A stretch of 64,000 nt of DNA from Nitrospira sp. (lineage in GTDB: Bacteria > Nitrospirota > Nitrospiria > Nitrospirales > Nitrospiraceae): NCBI GenBank assembly GCA_024760525.1, contig CP060499.1, positions 4,051,501 through 4,115,500 of the forward strand. The letters run 5' to 3'. This document shows, piece after piece, positions 41,033 through 49,057 of the stretch (its first letter is position 1; each line of letters begins with the position of its first letter). Under the pieces are notes generated by a model. It was not told where the DNA came from. It ran no database searches and was given only the letters and a program-made list of their open reading frames with translations. The translations under genes and the position numbers were made by a program.

Positions 41033-41947
41033 ATGAATATCGTAGTAGCCGGAGCAACTGGATTCATTGGCCGGGCACTATGCACAACGCTACTCCATGC
41101 AGGCCACAGAGTCAGCATCCTCACGAGAAATGCTGGGCAGGTCTTTAACCAGCCTGGGAGGAGCGTGAGCCAAGTCCCGTGGAACTCACGAGACGCAGGA
41201 CCTTGGGAGCAGGCTCTTGAAGGAGCAGATGCTGTCATCAACCTCGCCGGTGCACCCATTGCCGAGGCACGGTGGACGGATGCTCGCAAGCAACTGATCA
41301 CCGATAGTCGCGTGCTCACCACTCGCTTACTGGTCAGAGCCCTTTCACAGCGTTCTGCTCGGCCTGCCACATTCATCAGCGCGTCCGGCATCGGTTATTA
41401 CGGGGCCAGCGACGATCGATGTCTTGACGAGGGGGCCGCACGCGGTCCGGGGTTCTTAGCCGATCTGTGCCTCGCATGGGAAGCGGAGGCCCTTCGGGCT
41501 GCGGAATTCGGGACGCGGGTCGTCCTCTTACGAACCGGAATGGTGCTCGAACGAGATGGTGGAGCGTTGCCTAAGATGCTGTTGCCCTTTCGACTCTTTG
41601 CAGGCGGTCCGATCATGCCGGGCAGCCAATGGGTCTCCTGGATCCACCGGCGTGACCACATCGGTCTGATCCAATGGGCGCTCTCGACGGCAACTCTTTC
41701 CGGCCCGCTCAATGCCGTGGCCCCGGAGCCTGTCACGATGAATACGTTCTGTGAGGTCCTGGGGCGAGTGCTTCACCGTCCGTCATGGCTTCCCGTTCCA
41801 GGCATTGCCCTGAACATCCTGCTTGGTGAACTGGGGTCACTGATGACAACCGGCCAGCGCGTGATCCCTGCAAAGGCGATCGCGGGAGGTTACGCATTTC
41901 AGTATCCGGCGCTGGAACCGGCTTTGCGAGCAGCGCTCACACCGTAG
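41033..41947 (+). CDS. TIGR01777-family NAD-dependent epimerase (SDR39U1/YfcH-like)
   Basis: 304 aa. The N-terminal Rossmann motif is V-V-A-G-A-T-G-F-I-G-R-A-L (residues 3-15), N-L-A-G-A-P-I-A near 69 and S-A-S-G-I-G-Y-Y-G near 121 (active-site Tyr region). V-L-L-R-T-G-M-V-L near 164 and the C-terminal DUF1731 (N-A-V-A-P-E-P-V-T through the end) complete the family pattern. Substrate unknown. Genes of this family frequently accompany photolyase and LitR/CarH genes in other bacteria, which agrees with its position before the photolyase. Confidence 0.88.
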   Translation: MNIVVAGATGFIGRALCTTLLHAGHRVSILTRNAGQVFNQPGRSVSQVPWNSRDAGPWEQALEGADAVINLAGAPIAEARWTDARKQLITDSRVLTTRLLVRALSQRSARPATFISASGIGYYGASDDRCLDEGAARGPGFLADLCLAWEAEALRAAEFGTRVVLLRTGMVLERDGGALPKMLLPFRLFAGGPIMPGSQWVSWIHRRDHIGLIQWALSTATLSGPLNAVAPEPVTMNTFCEVLGRVLHRPSWLPVPGIALNILLGELGSLMTTGQRVIPAKAIAGGYAFQYPALEPALRAALTP

Positions 41948-41966
41948 CCCGGAAAGAGTTGGGCTC

Positions 41967-42068
41967 ATGAGAATGTCCGCCATCCCTGGTTATGTTGCCG
42001 CGGGCTTGATGGCAGGCTTTCTAGCCGTGGCGGGACTATGTCTACTTGGATTGGTCAGTCTCGGATAG
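41967..42068 (+). CDS. Small single-span membrane protein
   Basis: 33 aa, almost entirely hydrophobic: G-Y-V-A-A-G-L-M-A-G-F-L-A-V-A-G-L-C-L-L, ending V-S-L-G. It lies between the epimerase and the photolyase, 46 bases before the latter. The ribosome binding site is weak (GGAAAGAG at some distance), so support comes mainly from the clean membrane helix. Confidence 0.45.
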   Translation: MRMSAIPGYVAAGLMAGFLAVAGLCLLGLVSLG

Positions 42069-42114
42069 TCGTAACAGTCGGGCACGTTAGCGATTCGAGG
42101 TAGGAGGAGAGCAG

Positions 42115-43560
42115 ATGCGCGGGATCGTCTGGTTCAGACGCGACCTTCGATTGCACGATCAGCCGGCCCTGACGGCAGCCTGCAAAGAATGCGACGAGGT
42201 CATTCCGCTCTTCGTGTTCGATGAGCCGCTGCTGCAGTCGCATGAGTTCGGGTCAGCCTGTGTGAACTTCATGCTCGGATGTGTAGAGCATCTTGGATCT
42301 TCGTTGGCAGAATTGGGAATTTCTCTTCGATGGCGGCGCGGGGAACAGGCCGAAGAGGTGGTTCGCGCTGCGCGCGAATGGCAGGCCGACATCATCTATT
42401 GGAATCGCGACTACGACCCATCCGCGAAGACGAGGGACCGGCAGGTCCAAGAACAATTGGCGCAATTGGGTGTGTCCGTACGGACCTTCAAGGATCATGT
42501 CGTATTTGAAGCCGAAGAGATTCGTGGAGCCACAGGCGATCCATTGCAACGGTATAGCGCGTATCGCGCTCGTTGGTGGACAACGTGGCAGGCTTGTAAG
42601 CCGGCCATATTACCGGTTCCGAAAATGACCGGACGAGCGAAACCGGTTTCATCACCCTCCATCCCCAAACTTCCTTCACCGCGCGACTTAGGATACGAGA
42701 CCCTCACACCCTGGATTGAACCAGGCGAACACAACGCCCGCAGACGATTGCGGAGTTTTCTTGACGGCCCGATCCTCCAGTACGCGGATGGACGAAATCT
42801 CCCCGGAATTGACGGAAGCTCGAAACTGTCTCCCCATTTTCGTTTCGGAACACTCTCACCTCGGGTGGCCATTCACGCGGCCTTGGCAAAGCTGGCCACA
42901 GGTGGGCACCGGTCCCGTCCCGACATCGTCACGTGGATCGATGAACTCATTTGGCGTGAATTCTTCCAGCAAGTCTTAGAGTCATTCCCTCATGTGGCCG
43001 CGGGACCATTCCGCACTGTGTCCGTGCCGCCGCCGCGTGAGCCTGGTCCGGAACGTGACGCGCTCTGGGAAGCCTGGTGCGCCGGGCGAACCGGTTATCC
43101 TATTGTGGATGCGGGCATGCGGCAGCTGAACCGGACAGGTTGGATGCACAACCGTGTGCGGATGATCGTGGCCTCCTTCTTGATCAAGGATCTTCGAATC
43201 GACTGGCAAAGCGGTGAGCGGTACTTCATGAACCACCTGCTCGACGCGGATCTGGCAGCCAACAACGGGAACTGGCAGTGGTGTGCCTCGACCGGCACCG
43301 ACAGCATGCGGGGTTATCGCGTGTTTAACCCTGCGCTCCAGAGCAAGAAGTTCGATCCGGACGGTGCGTATCTTCGCCTCTACATACCCGAACTCGCCAA
43401 GGTGCCGGCGAACAGGATCCATGAGCCGCATCTGATGTCTTGTGACGAGCAAGACCGCTATGGCTGTCACATCGCGATTGAGTATCCATCTCCCGTCGTT
43501 GATCACCGTCAAGCTCGCCAGGAATATGTAGAGTTGGGCAAGAGTCAGGCGACACTATGA
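42115..43560 (+). CDS. phrB: Deoxyribodipyrimidine photolyase (cryptochrome/photolyase family)
   Basis: 481 aa. The N-terminal alpha/beta domain starts W-F-R-R-D-L-R-L-H-D and binds the antenna. The C-terminal FAD domain has G-R-T-G-Y-P-I-V-D-A-G-M-R-Q-L near 325, W-M-H-N-R-V-R-M near 343, and the D-L-A-A-N-N-G-N-W-Q-W-C-A-S-T-G-T-D region near 384, including Trp residues of the electron-transfer chain. This is the class I CPD photolyase pattern; it repairs UV pyrimidine dimers with blue light. A GGTAGGAGGAG site lies upstream. Its stop overlaps the next gene (ATGA), the same phr-ybgA association as in E. coli. Confidence 0.95.
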   Translation: MRGIVWFRRDLRLHDQPALTAACKECDEVIPLFVFDEPLLQSHEFGSACVNFMLGCVEHLGSSLAELGISLRWRRGEQAEEVVRAAREWQADIIYWNRDYDPSAKTRDRQVQEQLAQLGVSVRTFKDHVVFEAEEIRGATGDPLQRYSAYRARWWTTWQACKPAILPVPKMTGRAKPVSSPSIPKLPSPRDLGYETLTPWIEPGEHNARRRLRSFLDGPILQYADGRNLPGIDGSSKLSPHFRFGTLSPRVAIHAALAKLATGGHRSRPDIVTWIDELIWREFFQQVLESFPHVAAGPFRTVSVPPPREPGPERDALWEAWCAGRTGYPIVDAGMRQLNRTGWMHNRVRMIVASFLIKDLRIDWQSGERYFMNHLLDADLAANNGNWQWCASTGTDSMRGYRVFNPALQSKKFDPDGAYLRLYIPELAKVPANRIHEPHLMSCDEQDRYGCHIAIEYPSPVVDHRQARQEYVELGKSQATL

Positions 43561-44510
43561 TCGCTTCACCGATCCGTCTGGGCATCAGTCGCTGCCTCCT
43601 CGGTGATGAAGTTCGCTTTGATGGCGGCCACAAGCGCGATCACTTTCTCACGAAAGTTTTGGGCCGCTACGTTGAATGGGTGCCCGTCTGTCCTGAGGTC
43701 GAGGCGGGATTCGGCACCCCGCGGGAAGCCATGCGGTTGGTGGGCAATCCGCATCATCCTCGGCTGATGACGATCACCAGCAAGCGCGATCACACCGAGT
43801 CGATGAAGGCCATCATTCCTGCGCGTCTCGACTCCCTCGAGCGACTCGATCTCTCCGGGTTTGTCTTCAAGAAGGGCTCGCCCAGTTGCGGCGTCGAGCG
43901 GGTGCGCGTGTATACCGTCCAAGGGATGCCGAGTCACGGCAGATCAGGGATCTTCGCGGGTGCCTTTATGGAAACGTTCCCGTTGATTCCCGTCGAGGAG
44001 GAAGGTCGGCTCTGCGATCCTGCCTTGCGGGAGAACTTCATCGAGCGGGTGTTCTGCTATCGCCGATTCCAAGATCTGATGCAGAACGGGCTCACGCGAC
44101 AGGCGCTGGTACGCTTCCATACGATCCACAAGTACCTGCTCCTGTCCCATAGCCAACAGCATTATGAGACCATGGGCCGGCTGGTCGGACAAGCGGAACG
44201 ATATCGGCCCAAGGAATTGACGGTGAAGTACGGGGACCTTTTCATGAAGGCTCTCACCGTGAAAGCGACGGTCCGCAAGCATGTGAATGTGCTGCACCAC
44301 ATTGTGGGATACTTCAAGAGTCGACTGACGACGCATGAAAAGGCCGAGCTGTTAGGCGTGATCGACGACTATCATCGAGGGCTTACTCCCTTGATCGTCC
44401 CGCTCACACTGATTCATCACTATGTCCGGGTGTTCGACGTGAGCTACATCCGTGATCAAGTGTATCTCCATCCACACCCGAAGGAACTGATGCTGCGAAA
44501 TCACGCATAG
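43557..44510 (+). CDS. DUF523-DUF1722 (YbgA-like) protein
   Basis: 317 aa with two domains. DUF523 is at residues 5-145 (G-I-S-R-C-L-L-G-D-E-V-R-F-D-G-G-H-K-R-D, P-V-C-P-E-V-E-A-G-F-G-T-P-R-E, G-S-P-S-C-G-V); the cysteines may bind metal. DUF1722/YbgA is at 190-305 (H-K-Y-L-L-L-S-H-S-Q-Q-H-Y, then H-V-N-V-L-H-H-I-V-G-Y-F). The fusion is a regular neighbour of photolyase genes and is light- or stress-induced in several bacteria; its biochemical role is unknown. Translationally coupled to the photolyase. Confidence 0.92.
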   Translation: MIASPIRLGISRCLLGDEVRFDGGHKRDHFLTKVLGRYVEWVPVCPEVEAGFGTPREAMRLVGNPHHPRLMTITSKRDHTESMKAIIPARLDSLERLDLSGFVFKKGSPSCGVERVRVYTVQGMPSHGRSGIFAGAFMETFPLIPVEEEGRLCDPALRENFIERVFCYRRFQDLMQNGLTRQALVRFHTIHKYLLLSHSQQHYETMGRLVGQAERYRPKELTVKYGDLFMKALTVKATVRKHVNVLHHIVGYFKSRLTTHEKAELLGVIDDYHRGLTPLIVPLTLIHHYVRVFDVSYIRDQVYLHPHPKELMLRNHA

Positions 44511-44518
44511 GAGGGTTC

Positions 44519-45028
44519 ATGACGACAGACAAGCGAGGGGTGGTTCTGGTGGGTCATGGCGGCATCCCGAAGGATTGTCCACAGGAATTGGTGACCAGAC
44601 TGAAGCGGCTGGAAGCCCAACGGCGCGCCGCCAAACAACCGCCATCCCAGGAAGAGCTCGAATTGGACACGAAGATCCGGCGTTGGCATAGGACCGCAGA
44701 AACGGACCCGTATCAAGCAGGTCTCGAGACCGTTGCCGCACGCCTTCGACCCCAGCTCGACGACGCGCTGTTTGCCGTGGCCTATAACGAGTTTTGTGCG
44801 CCGACGTTGGAGGAATCGATCGAGTCGCTGATTAAGCAGGGCGCGACTCACATTACCGTGGCGACCACCATGTTCACCCCAGGAGGTTCACATTCGGAAG
44901 TCGAGATTCCTGAAATTCTCGATCATTTACGCCCACAGTACCCTGGAGTCGAGCTGCGTTATGCCTGGCCATACGATCTTCAACTGGTCGCGACCACCTT
45001 GGCGGAACAGATTCGACGTTACTCCTAA
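44519..45028 (+). CDS. CbiX/SirB-type sirohydrochlorin chelatase family protein
   Basis: 169 aa. The N-terminal V-L-V-G-H-G-G motif (residues 9-15) gives the first metal-binding His of CbiX-type chelatases; the second half has V-A-T-T-M-F-T-P-G-G-S-H-S-E-V-E-I with another His. Family members insert cobalt or iron into sirohydrochlorin (vitamin B12 or sirohaem). The polar insert at 30-60 (Q-R-R-A-A-K-Q-P-P-S-Q-E-E) is unusual. It follows the DUF523 protein by 8 bases. A cobalamin-pathway gene next to a B12-photoreceptor regulon is suggestive. Confidence 0.78.
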   Translation: MTTDKRGVVLVGHGGIPKDCPQELVTRLKRLEAQRRAAKQPPSQEELELDTKIRRWHRTAETDPYQAGLETVAARLRPQLDDALFAVAYNEFCAPTLEESIESLIKQGATHITVATTMFTPGGSHSEVEIPEILDHLRPQYPGVELRYAWPYDLQLVATTLAEQIRRYS

Positions 45029-45126
45029 GCACGTCCCATGGAAAGCTGTGAAAAGGCATGCCATGAGCCGGGTAAGCGGTGTAGAATGCCGGCGCCTATC
45101 GACTGCCATACGAAGGAGGAGGACCG

Positions 45127-45702
45127 GTGACACTTCGGGAGCAATTGGCGAAAGCCTTCCACGAGACCCAATCTTTTAAATGGGATCGCGAGAACGGATT
45201 TAAGCTCGCATCGGGTGAAATGAGCCCATTCTACGTCGATTGTCGTACGCTCATGGCACATCCGGGGGCTCGCCGGCTGGTGGGAGAACTCGCCTCTGAG
45301 ACTCTCGCTGAAGTGGAGTTTGACTGTCTGGGTGGCCTCGAACTTGGAGCCATCGCTCTCTCCGCGACCATTTCGGATTTTGCCTATGCCGCCTCTCGTC
45401 AGCGCGTCTGGAGGACGTTCGTCGTACGAAAACAGGCCAAAGACCATGGATTGGGCAGACTGATTGAGGGCAGCATCCATCCTGGCGATCGAGCGTTGAT
45501 AGTCGATGACGTGCTCACGAGCGGTGGGTCGCTGCTGAAGGCGACAGGCGTCGCGCGGGAAGCCCACCTCAAAGTGGATCATGCGCTGGTGATCGTGGAT
45601 CGCCAAGAACAGGACGGAAAAACACGACTGGAAAGAGAGGGGGTTCGGATCTTGAGTCTTCTGACCATTCAGGATCTCATGCGAGCCATGAAAAGCCCCT
45701 GA
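45127..45702 (+). CDS. pyrE: Orotate phosphoribosyltransferase
   Basis: 191 aa with a GTG start preceded by AAGGAGGAGG. The substrate-side strand (F-K-L-A-S-G-E-M-S-P-F-Y-V-D-C) is near 22 and the PRPP-binding motif A-L-I-V-D-D-V-L-T-S-G-G-S is near 123, typical of type I phosphoribosyltransferases and PyrE. It makes OMP from orotate and PRPP in pyrimidine synthesis. The gap of 98 bases after the chelatase gene suggests a separate promoter. Other members of the family cannot be excluded by sight, but length and N-terminus fit PyrE. Confidence 0.88.
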   Translation: MTLREQLAKAFHETQSFKWDRENGFKLASGEMSPFYVDCRTLMAHPGARRLVGELASETLAEVEFDCLGGLELGAIALSATISDFAYAASRQRVWRTFVVRKQAKDHGLGRLIEGSIHPGDRALIVDDVLTSGGSLLKATGVAREAHLKVDHALVIVDRQEQDGKTRLEREGVRILSLLTIQDLMRAMKSP

Positions 45703-45738
45703 TATGACCGGCCGGACGACACGACGTTACGCGCCCAT

Positions 45739-46056
45739 TCATCTGCACTCGAACTGAATCCCCCATCGCCGCTCCTCCACAAGTTCCTGCGCTCCATCAA
45801 GGGGACTCACGACCCGAGTCCGTCCTTTTGCTTCTCCTTCGCGAACGACACTGTAGGGCTTGCCGTTGCATTTTTGCTTCATGAGGTCGAGGGCATCTTT
45901 GCGAAACGACGAAAGCATGTGGCCCTGACCATCTTTGAACGGATAGATGACGACCCCGCCCATGTCGTGTTCCTGAACGATCTTCGCCCCGTCGGCACAG
46001 CCTCCAAGAATCAGACAGGCCATTGCCGCTGCGGCTATGGGCCAAGGATTGATCAT
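45739..46056 (-). CDS. Lipoprotein, hypothetical
   Basis: 105 aa from the ATG at 46056 (AAGGTA immediately upstream; the frame is open to 46254 within the preceding gene). The signal peptide ends in the lipobox L-I-L-G-G-C (Cys near residue 21). The mature part has G-G-V-V-I-Y-P-F-K-D-G-Q-G and a C-terminal Trp-rich strand. Its start codon shares one base with the stop of the upstream gene (TAATG), so they are coupled. Function unknown. Confidence 0.75.
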   Translation of the reverse strand: MINPWPIAAAAMACLILGGCADGAKIVQEHDMGGVVIYPFKDGQGHMLSSFRKDALDLMKQKCNGKPYSVVREGEAKGRTRVVSPLDGAQELVEERRWGIQFECR

Positions 46057-46958
46057 TACCTTGAACTCACCCCGATCACGGTGGGCAACGGAATATGAGT
46101 ACCCGCGGTCCCGCTGAACAAGCTTTTCCATGAAGCATGTCCCAGTATAGGCAAGTCTTTCTGCCACAGCGACTCCAAAATGCGCACATCGGATGAGGAC
46201 CCTCCATCCATCGCCATAGCCTGGCGCACAGCCGGAAACCCGTCCTTGAAGCACCGACCCAAATCGTACAGGGGGACCACCCCCAGACTCTTGAAGATGA
46301 GAATGTGCCCATTCTCGGCCTCGGCTACGATCGTCTGATAGGCATGTTTCCCGGTCTCGCGGACACGGATCTTCCCGGATTGATCGAGAAGCATCAGGGC
46401 CTGTGCGGCTTCCCGGTAAGGCGGTTGATCCTCGTCGAAGCTGTCCGATTCCAAATCAAGGACTCGGGCTTTTTTCACTCCAGTCATGGACGGTTCTGCC
46501 ACAAACAAGCCTTGCCACTGCGCGTGACGCCGGCTTCCCAAGGAGCGGCCATCTTTATAAAGCAGACCGAGATAGGTGAAGTTTTCACGGAACAACCCTG
46601 CGTTGAACACCACATGATGGCCAGTGCGCTTTTGCCATTCCTCGATCGTGAGAGGATGTGAAAGTCCCTCCTGTGCATAATAGTGGATCGAGAAGCGCGC
46701 ACGTTCCGGGTCCATATCCACAACCAGCATGGTCGGCACGGTAGGACAAGAGTCCCCTGGCTTCCACACCGAGACCGTGAGGCCCTCAGACAGGCGCTCC
46801 CACGAAATATTCTGCGCTAGGCTCAGACCGGGCAGCAGAAAGACAGTTAACACGACGCAGCTCACCCCATGTGTGTTTCCATATGATCGACGGCATCGAT
46901 CGATCATGGGCCCTGCGGAGACCCAACGGTGGAGGGCATGCAGGTATCGACGGCTCAT
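46056..46958 (-). CDS. Phosphodiester glycosidase (NAGPA/DUF2233) family protein
   Basis: 300 aa with a hydrophobic N-terminal segment (V-S-C-V-V-L-T-V-F-L-L-P-G-L-S-L-A-Q), probably a signal peptide; the Met at 46907 is an alternative start. The DUF2233 pattern is seen in V-F-N-A-G-L-F near 117, D-G-R-S-L-G near 137, and the conserved A-M-A-M-D-G-G-S-S-S-D near 247. Homologues remove sugar caps from phosphodiesters, such as the mannose-6-phosphate uncovering enzyme. In bacteria the substrate is usually unknown, perhaps cell-surface polymers. Coupled to the lipoprotein gene that follows. Confidence 0.83.
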   Translation of the reverse strand: MSRRYLHALHRWVSAGPMIDRCRRSYGNTHGVSCVVLTVFLLPGLSLAQNISWERLSEGLTVSVWKPGDSCPTVPTMLVVDMDPERARFSIHYYAQEGLSHPLTIEEWQKRTGHHVVFNAGLFRENFTYLGLLYKDGRSLGSRRHAQWQGLFVAEPSMTGVKKARVLDLESDSFDEDQPPYREAAQALMLLDQSGKIRVRETGKHAYQTIVAEAENGHILIFKSLGVVPLYDLGRCFKDGFPAVRQAMAMDGGSSSDVRILESLWQKDLPILGHASWKSLFSGTAGTHIPLPTVIGVSSR

Positions 46959-46961
46959 GGT

Positions 46962-48593
46962 TCACGATCGTTCTGGGAGTGATGGCTGCTCAATCGTCTC
47001 CGGTTGTTGATCGACTTTCGTCCGCTCGGTTGGCACAAGGTCGAGAAGCTCGCGAACTTTTCCGGCTAAGGCCTCCGGCGTGAACGGCTTTTGCAAATAC
47101 GCGCTGGCAGTATCACCGGCACCGATACCGACATCATCCGTATATCCGGATATGAAGAGAAGCTTCAGTTCCGGCTTGATCACGCGAAGATGCCTGGCAA
47201 GTTCCGTCCCGCTCATCCCCGGCATGACAATATCTGTGAGTAACAGCTTGAGCTTCCCGATGTAGGGTGTGGCCACGAGACACGCCTCAATACCGTTTCT
47301 CGCTTCGACGATTCGATACCCCAGCTTGCGAAGCTCATCACGAATCAGTACGCGCACACTTTCATCATCCTCGACAAGGAGAATGGTTTCACGACCGCCC
47401 ATCGAGTGGAATGCTGCATGCTCGCCCGTTGGAGTCTCCACCTCGGTCATGACACGCGGGAGGTAGACATCGAACCGCGTCCCCTCTCCGATCTTGCTGG
47501 TCACATCCAATCCTCCACCGCTCTGAGTGACGATGCCGAACACCGTCGACAGCCCAAGCCCCGTTCCCTTTCCTTCTTCCTTGGTCGTAAAGAATGGCTT
47601 GAAAATATGCGCCTGCACTTCAGGAGTCATTCCGCACCCGGTATCGGATACCGCAAGTCTGACGTACTCTCCGGGGAGTACCGGTCGCGCGTGGTAGGTC
47701 GGCGTGTGCTTGAGCTCGACCGAAGCGGTGTCAATCGTGAGTTTTCCGCCTGTCGGCATCGCGTCCCGAGCGTTGACGACCAGGTTCATCACAATTTGCT
47801 CAAGGGCGGCAGGCTCGGCCTTCACTCGAAGATCGTCCCGGCTCGGTTTCAACTTCAGCTGGATATCCTCTCCGATCAGCCGCCGAAGCATCGTCTCAAA
47901 ATCCGAGAGGATGGTGTTCAGGTTGAGAATCCTCGCCTCAGAAGGTTGTTTCCCGCTGAAGGTGAGCAACTGGCGAATGAGAACCCTCGCACGATCGCCC
48001 GCCTTCTGCATTTCTTCAACCCTGTTCCTCAGTGGATGGTTCTGGCTCATCTCGTTGAGCAGGATCTGGCTATGCCCTATGATAACGGTCAGCAAGTTAT
48101 TGAAATCGTGAGCGAGTCCTCCCGCCAGACGGCCGACTGCCTCCAGCTTCTGCATCTGTCGAAGTTGTGCTTCGCTCTGTAAGAGGGCCTCTTCCGCGCG
48201 CTTTCTCGCCGCTCGCTCCTCTCGTTCACGCACGACGCGCCGCACCGAGGGAAGAAGGCGATGGAGTTCTTCTTTGGGAATACAATCCGTCGCGCCGCGA
48301 TGCAGCTCCTCAATATCCGGTTGCTCGCCAAGCGTGGACGAAACGAAGATGAACGGGACATCAGGGGCCACCTTTTTGGCCAACGCCAGTGAGGCCCTCC
48401 CGTCAAGCCCGGGAACGGCGAATTCAGCCAAGATGAGATCGGTCTGCCCTTCGCTGAGGGCTGATTTGAACGCGCGGCGAGTATCTACGCGGTCCAGCAC
48501 GCACGCAATGCCACCATCGGTCAACATCGTCCCTATACGATCACTATCGTGACGATTGGCCTCAAGATGGATTACCCGCAGCGGAGTCATCAT
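46962..48593 (-). CDS. Hybrid histidine kinase: pseudo-receiver, HisKA, HATPase, receiver
   Basis: 543 aa. An N-terminal receiver-like domain (about 1-120) has Glu at the phospho-acceptor place (D-L-I-L-A-E-F-A-V-P) and lacks the acidic pair (H-L-E-A-N), so it probably does not accept phosphate. It is followed by HisKA (G-L-A-H-D-F-N-N-L-L, about 160), HATPase (N-A-R-D-A-M, G-C-G-M, G-T-G-L-G-L) and a functional-looking C-terminal receiver (Asp in L-L-L-T-D-I-V-M-P). No membrane segment. It lies 8 bases downstream of a small receiver gene and forms an operon with the kinase at 49054. Confidence 0.9.
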   Translation of the reverse strand: MMTPLRVIHLEANRHDSDRIGTMLTDGGIACVLDRVDTRRAFKSALSEGQTDLILAEFAVPGLDGRASLALAKKVAPDVPFIFVSSTLGEQPDIEELHRGATDCIPKEELHRLLPSVRRVVREREERAARKRAEEALLQSEAQLRQMQKLEAVGRLAGGLAHDFNNLLTVIIGHSQILLNEMSQNHPLRNRVEEMQKAGDRARVLIRQLLTFSGKQPSEARILNLNTILSDFETMLRRLIGEDIQLKLKPSRDDLRVKAEPAALEQIVMNLVVNARDAMPTGGKLTIDTASVELKHTPTYHARPVLPGEYVRLAVSDTGCGMTPEVQAHIFKPFFTTKEEGKGTGLGLSTVFGIVTQSGGGLDVTSKIGEGTRFDVYLPRVMTEVETPTGEHAAFHSMGGRETILLVEDDESVRVLIRDELRKLGYRIVEARNGIEACLVATPYIGKLKLLLTDIVMPGMSGTELARHLRVIKPELKLLFISGYTDDVGIGAGDTASAYLQKPFTPEALAGKVRELLDLVPTERTKVDQQPETIEQPSLPERS

Positions 48594-48601
48594 TGGAAGG
48601 G

Positions 48602-49057
48602 TCAGTGAGTGGAACGGGAGCTTTCAGGAGGCGGCTCATTGATGAGACCCCAGAACGTCCCGAGTTCCTTGACAGCGGACAAAAATTTGTGAAACTCAAC
48701 CGGCTTGACGACATAGGCGTTTGCCCCCAAGGCGTAGCTCTCCGCAAGGTCGCGCTCTTCTCGCGAGGATGTCAGCATCACAACGGGAATCGGGCGAAGG
48801 TTGCTGTCCGCTTTGATGGTCCGCAACACCTCCAGTCCGTTCACTTTCGGCATCTTCAGATCAAGGAACACCACAGCAGGGTTGCCTTTCAGCCGTGATT
48901 TGAAGCGTCCACGACAGTACAAATAATCCAACACTTCAGCCCCGTCATGGCACAGAATGACTTTGTCGGATATGCGTTCCTCCTCCATGGCCGCCAAAGC
49001 CAGTTCGGCGTCGCGCGGATTGTCTTCGGCAAGCAGGATCGGCTTGGCCATGTTCAT
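48602..49057 (-). CDS. Single-domain response regulator (Rcp1-like)
   Basis: 151 aa, receiver only. Acidic cluster in L-L-A-E-D-N, phospho-Asp in V-V-F-L-D-L-K-M-P (about 68), T-S-S-R-E-E (Thr/Ser near 95) and V-K-P (about 118). The inserted loop and Y-V-V-K-P-V-E-F-H-K-F are those of Rcp1/CheY-like partners of phytochrome-type kinases. It overlaps the upstream kinase by 4 bases (ATGA). Confidence 0.92.
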   Translation of the reverse strand: MNMAKPILLAEDNPRDAELALAAMEEERISDKVILCHDGAEVLDYLYCRGRFKSRLKGNPAVVFLDLKMPKVNGLEVLRTIKADSNLRPIPVVMLTSSREERDLAESYALGANAYVVKPVEFHKFLSAVKELGTFWGLINEPPPESSRSTH

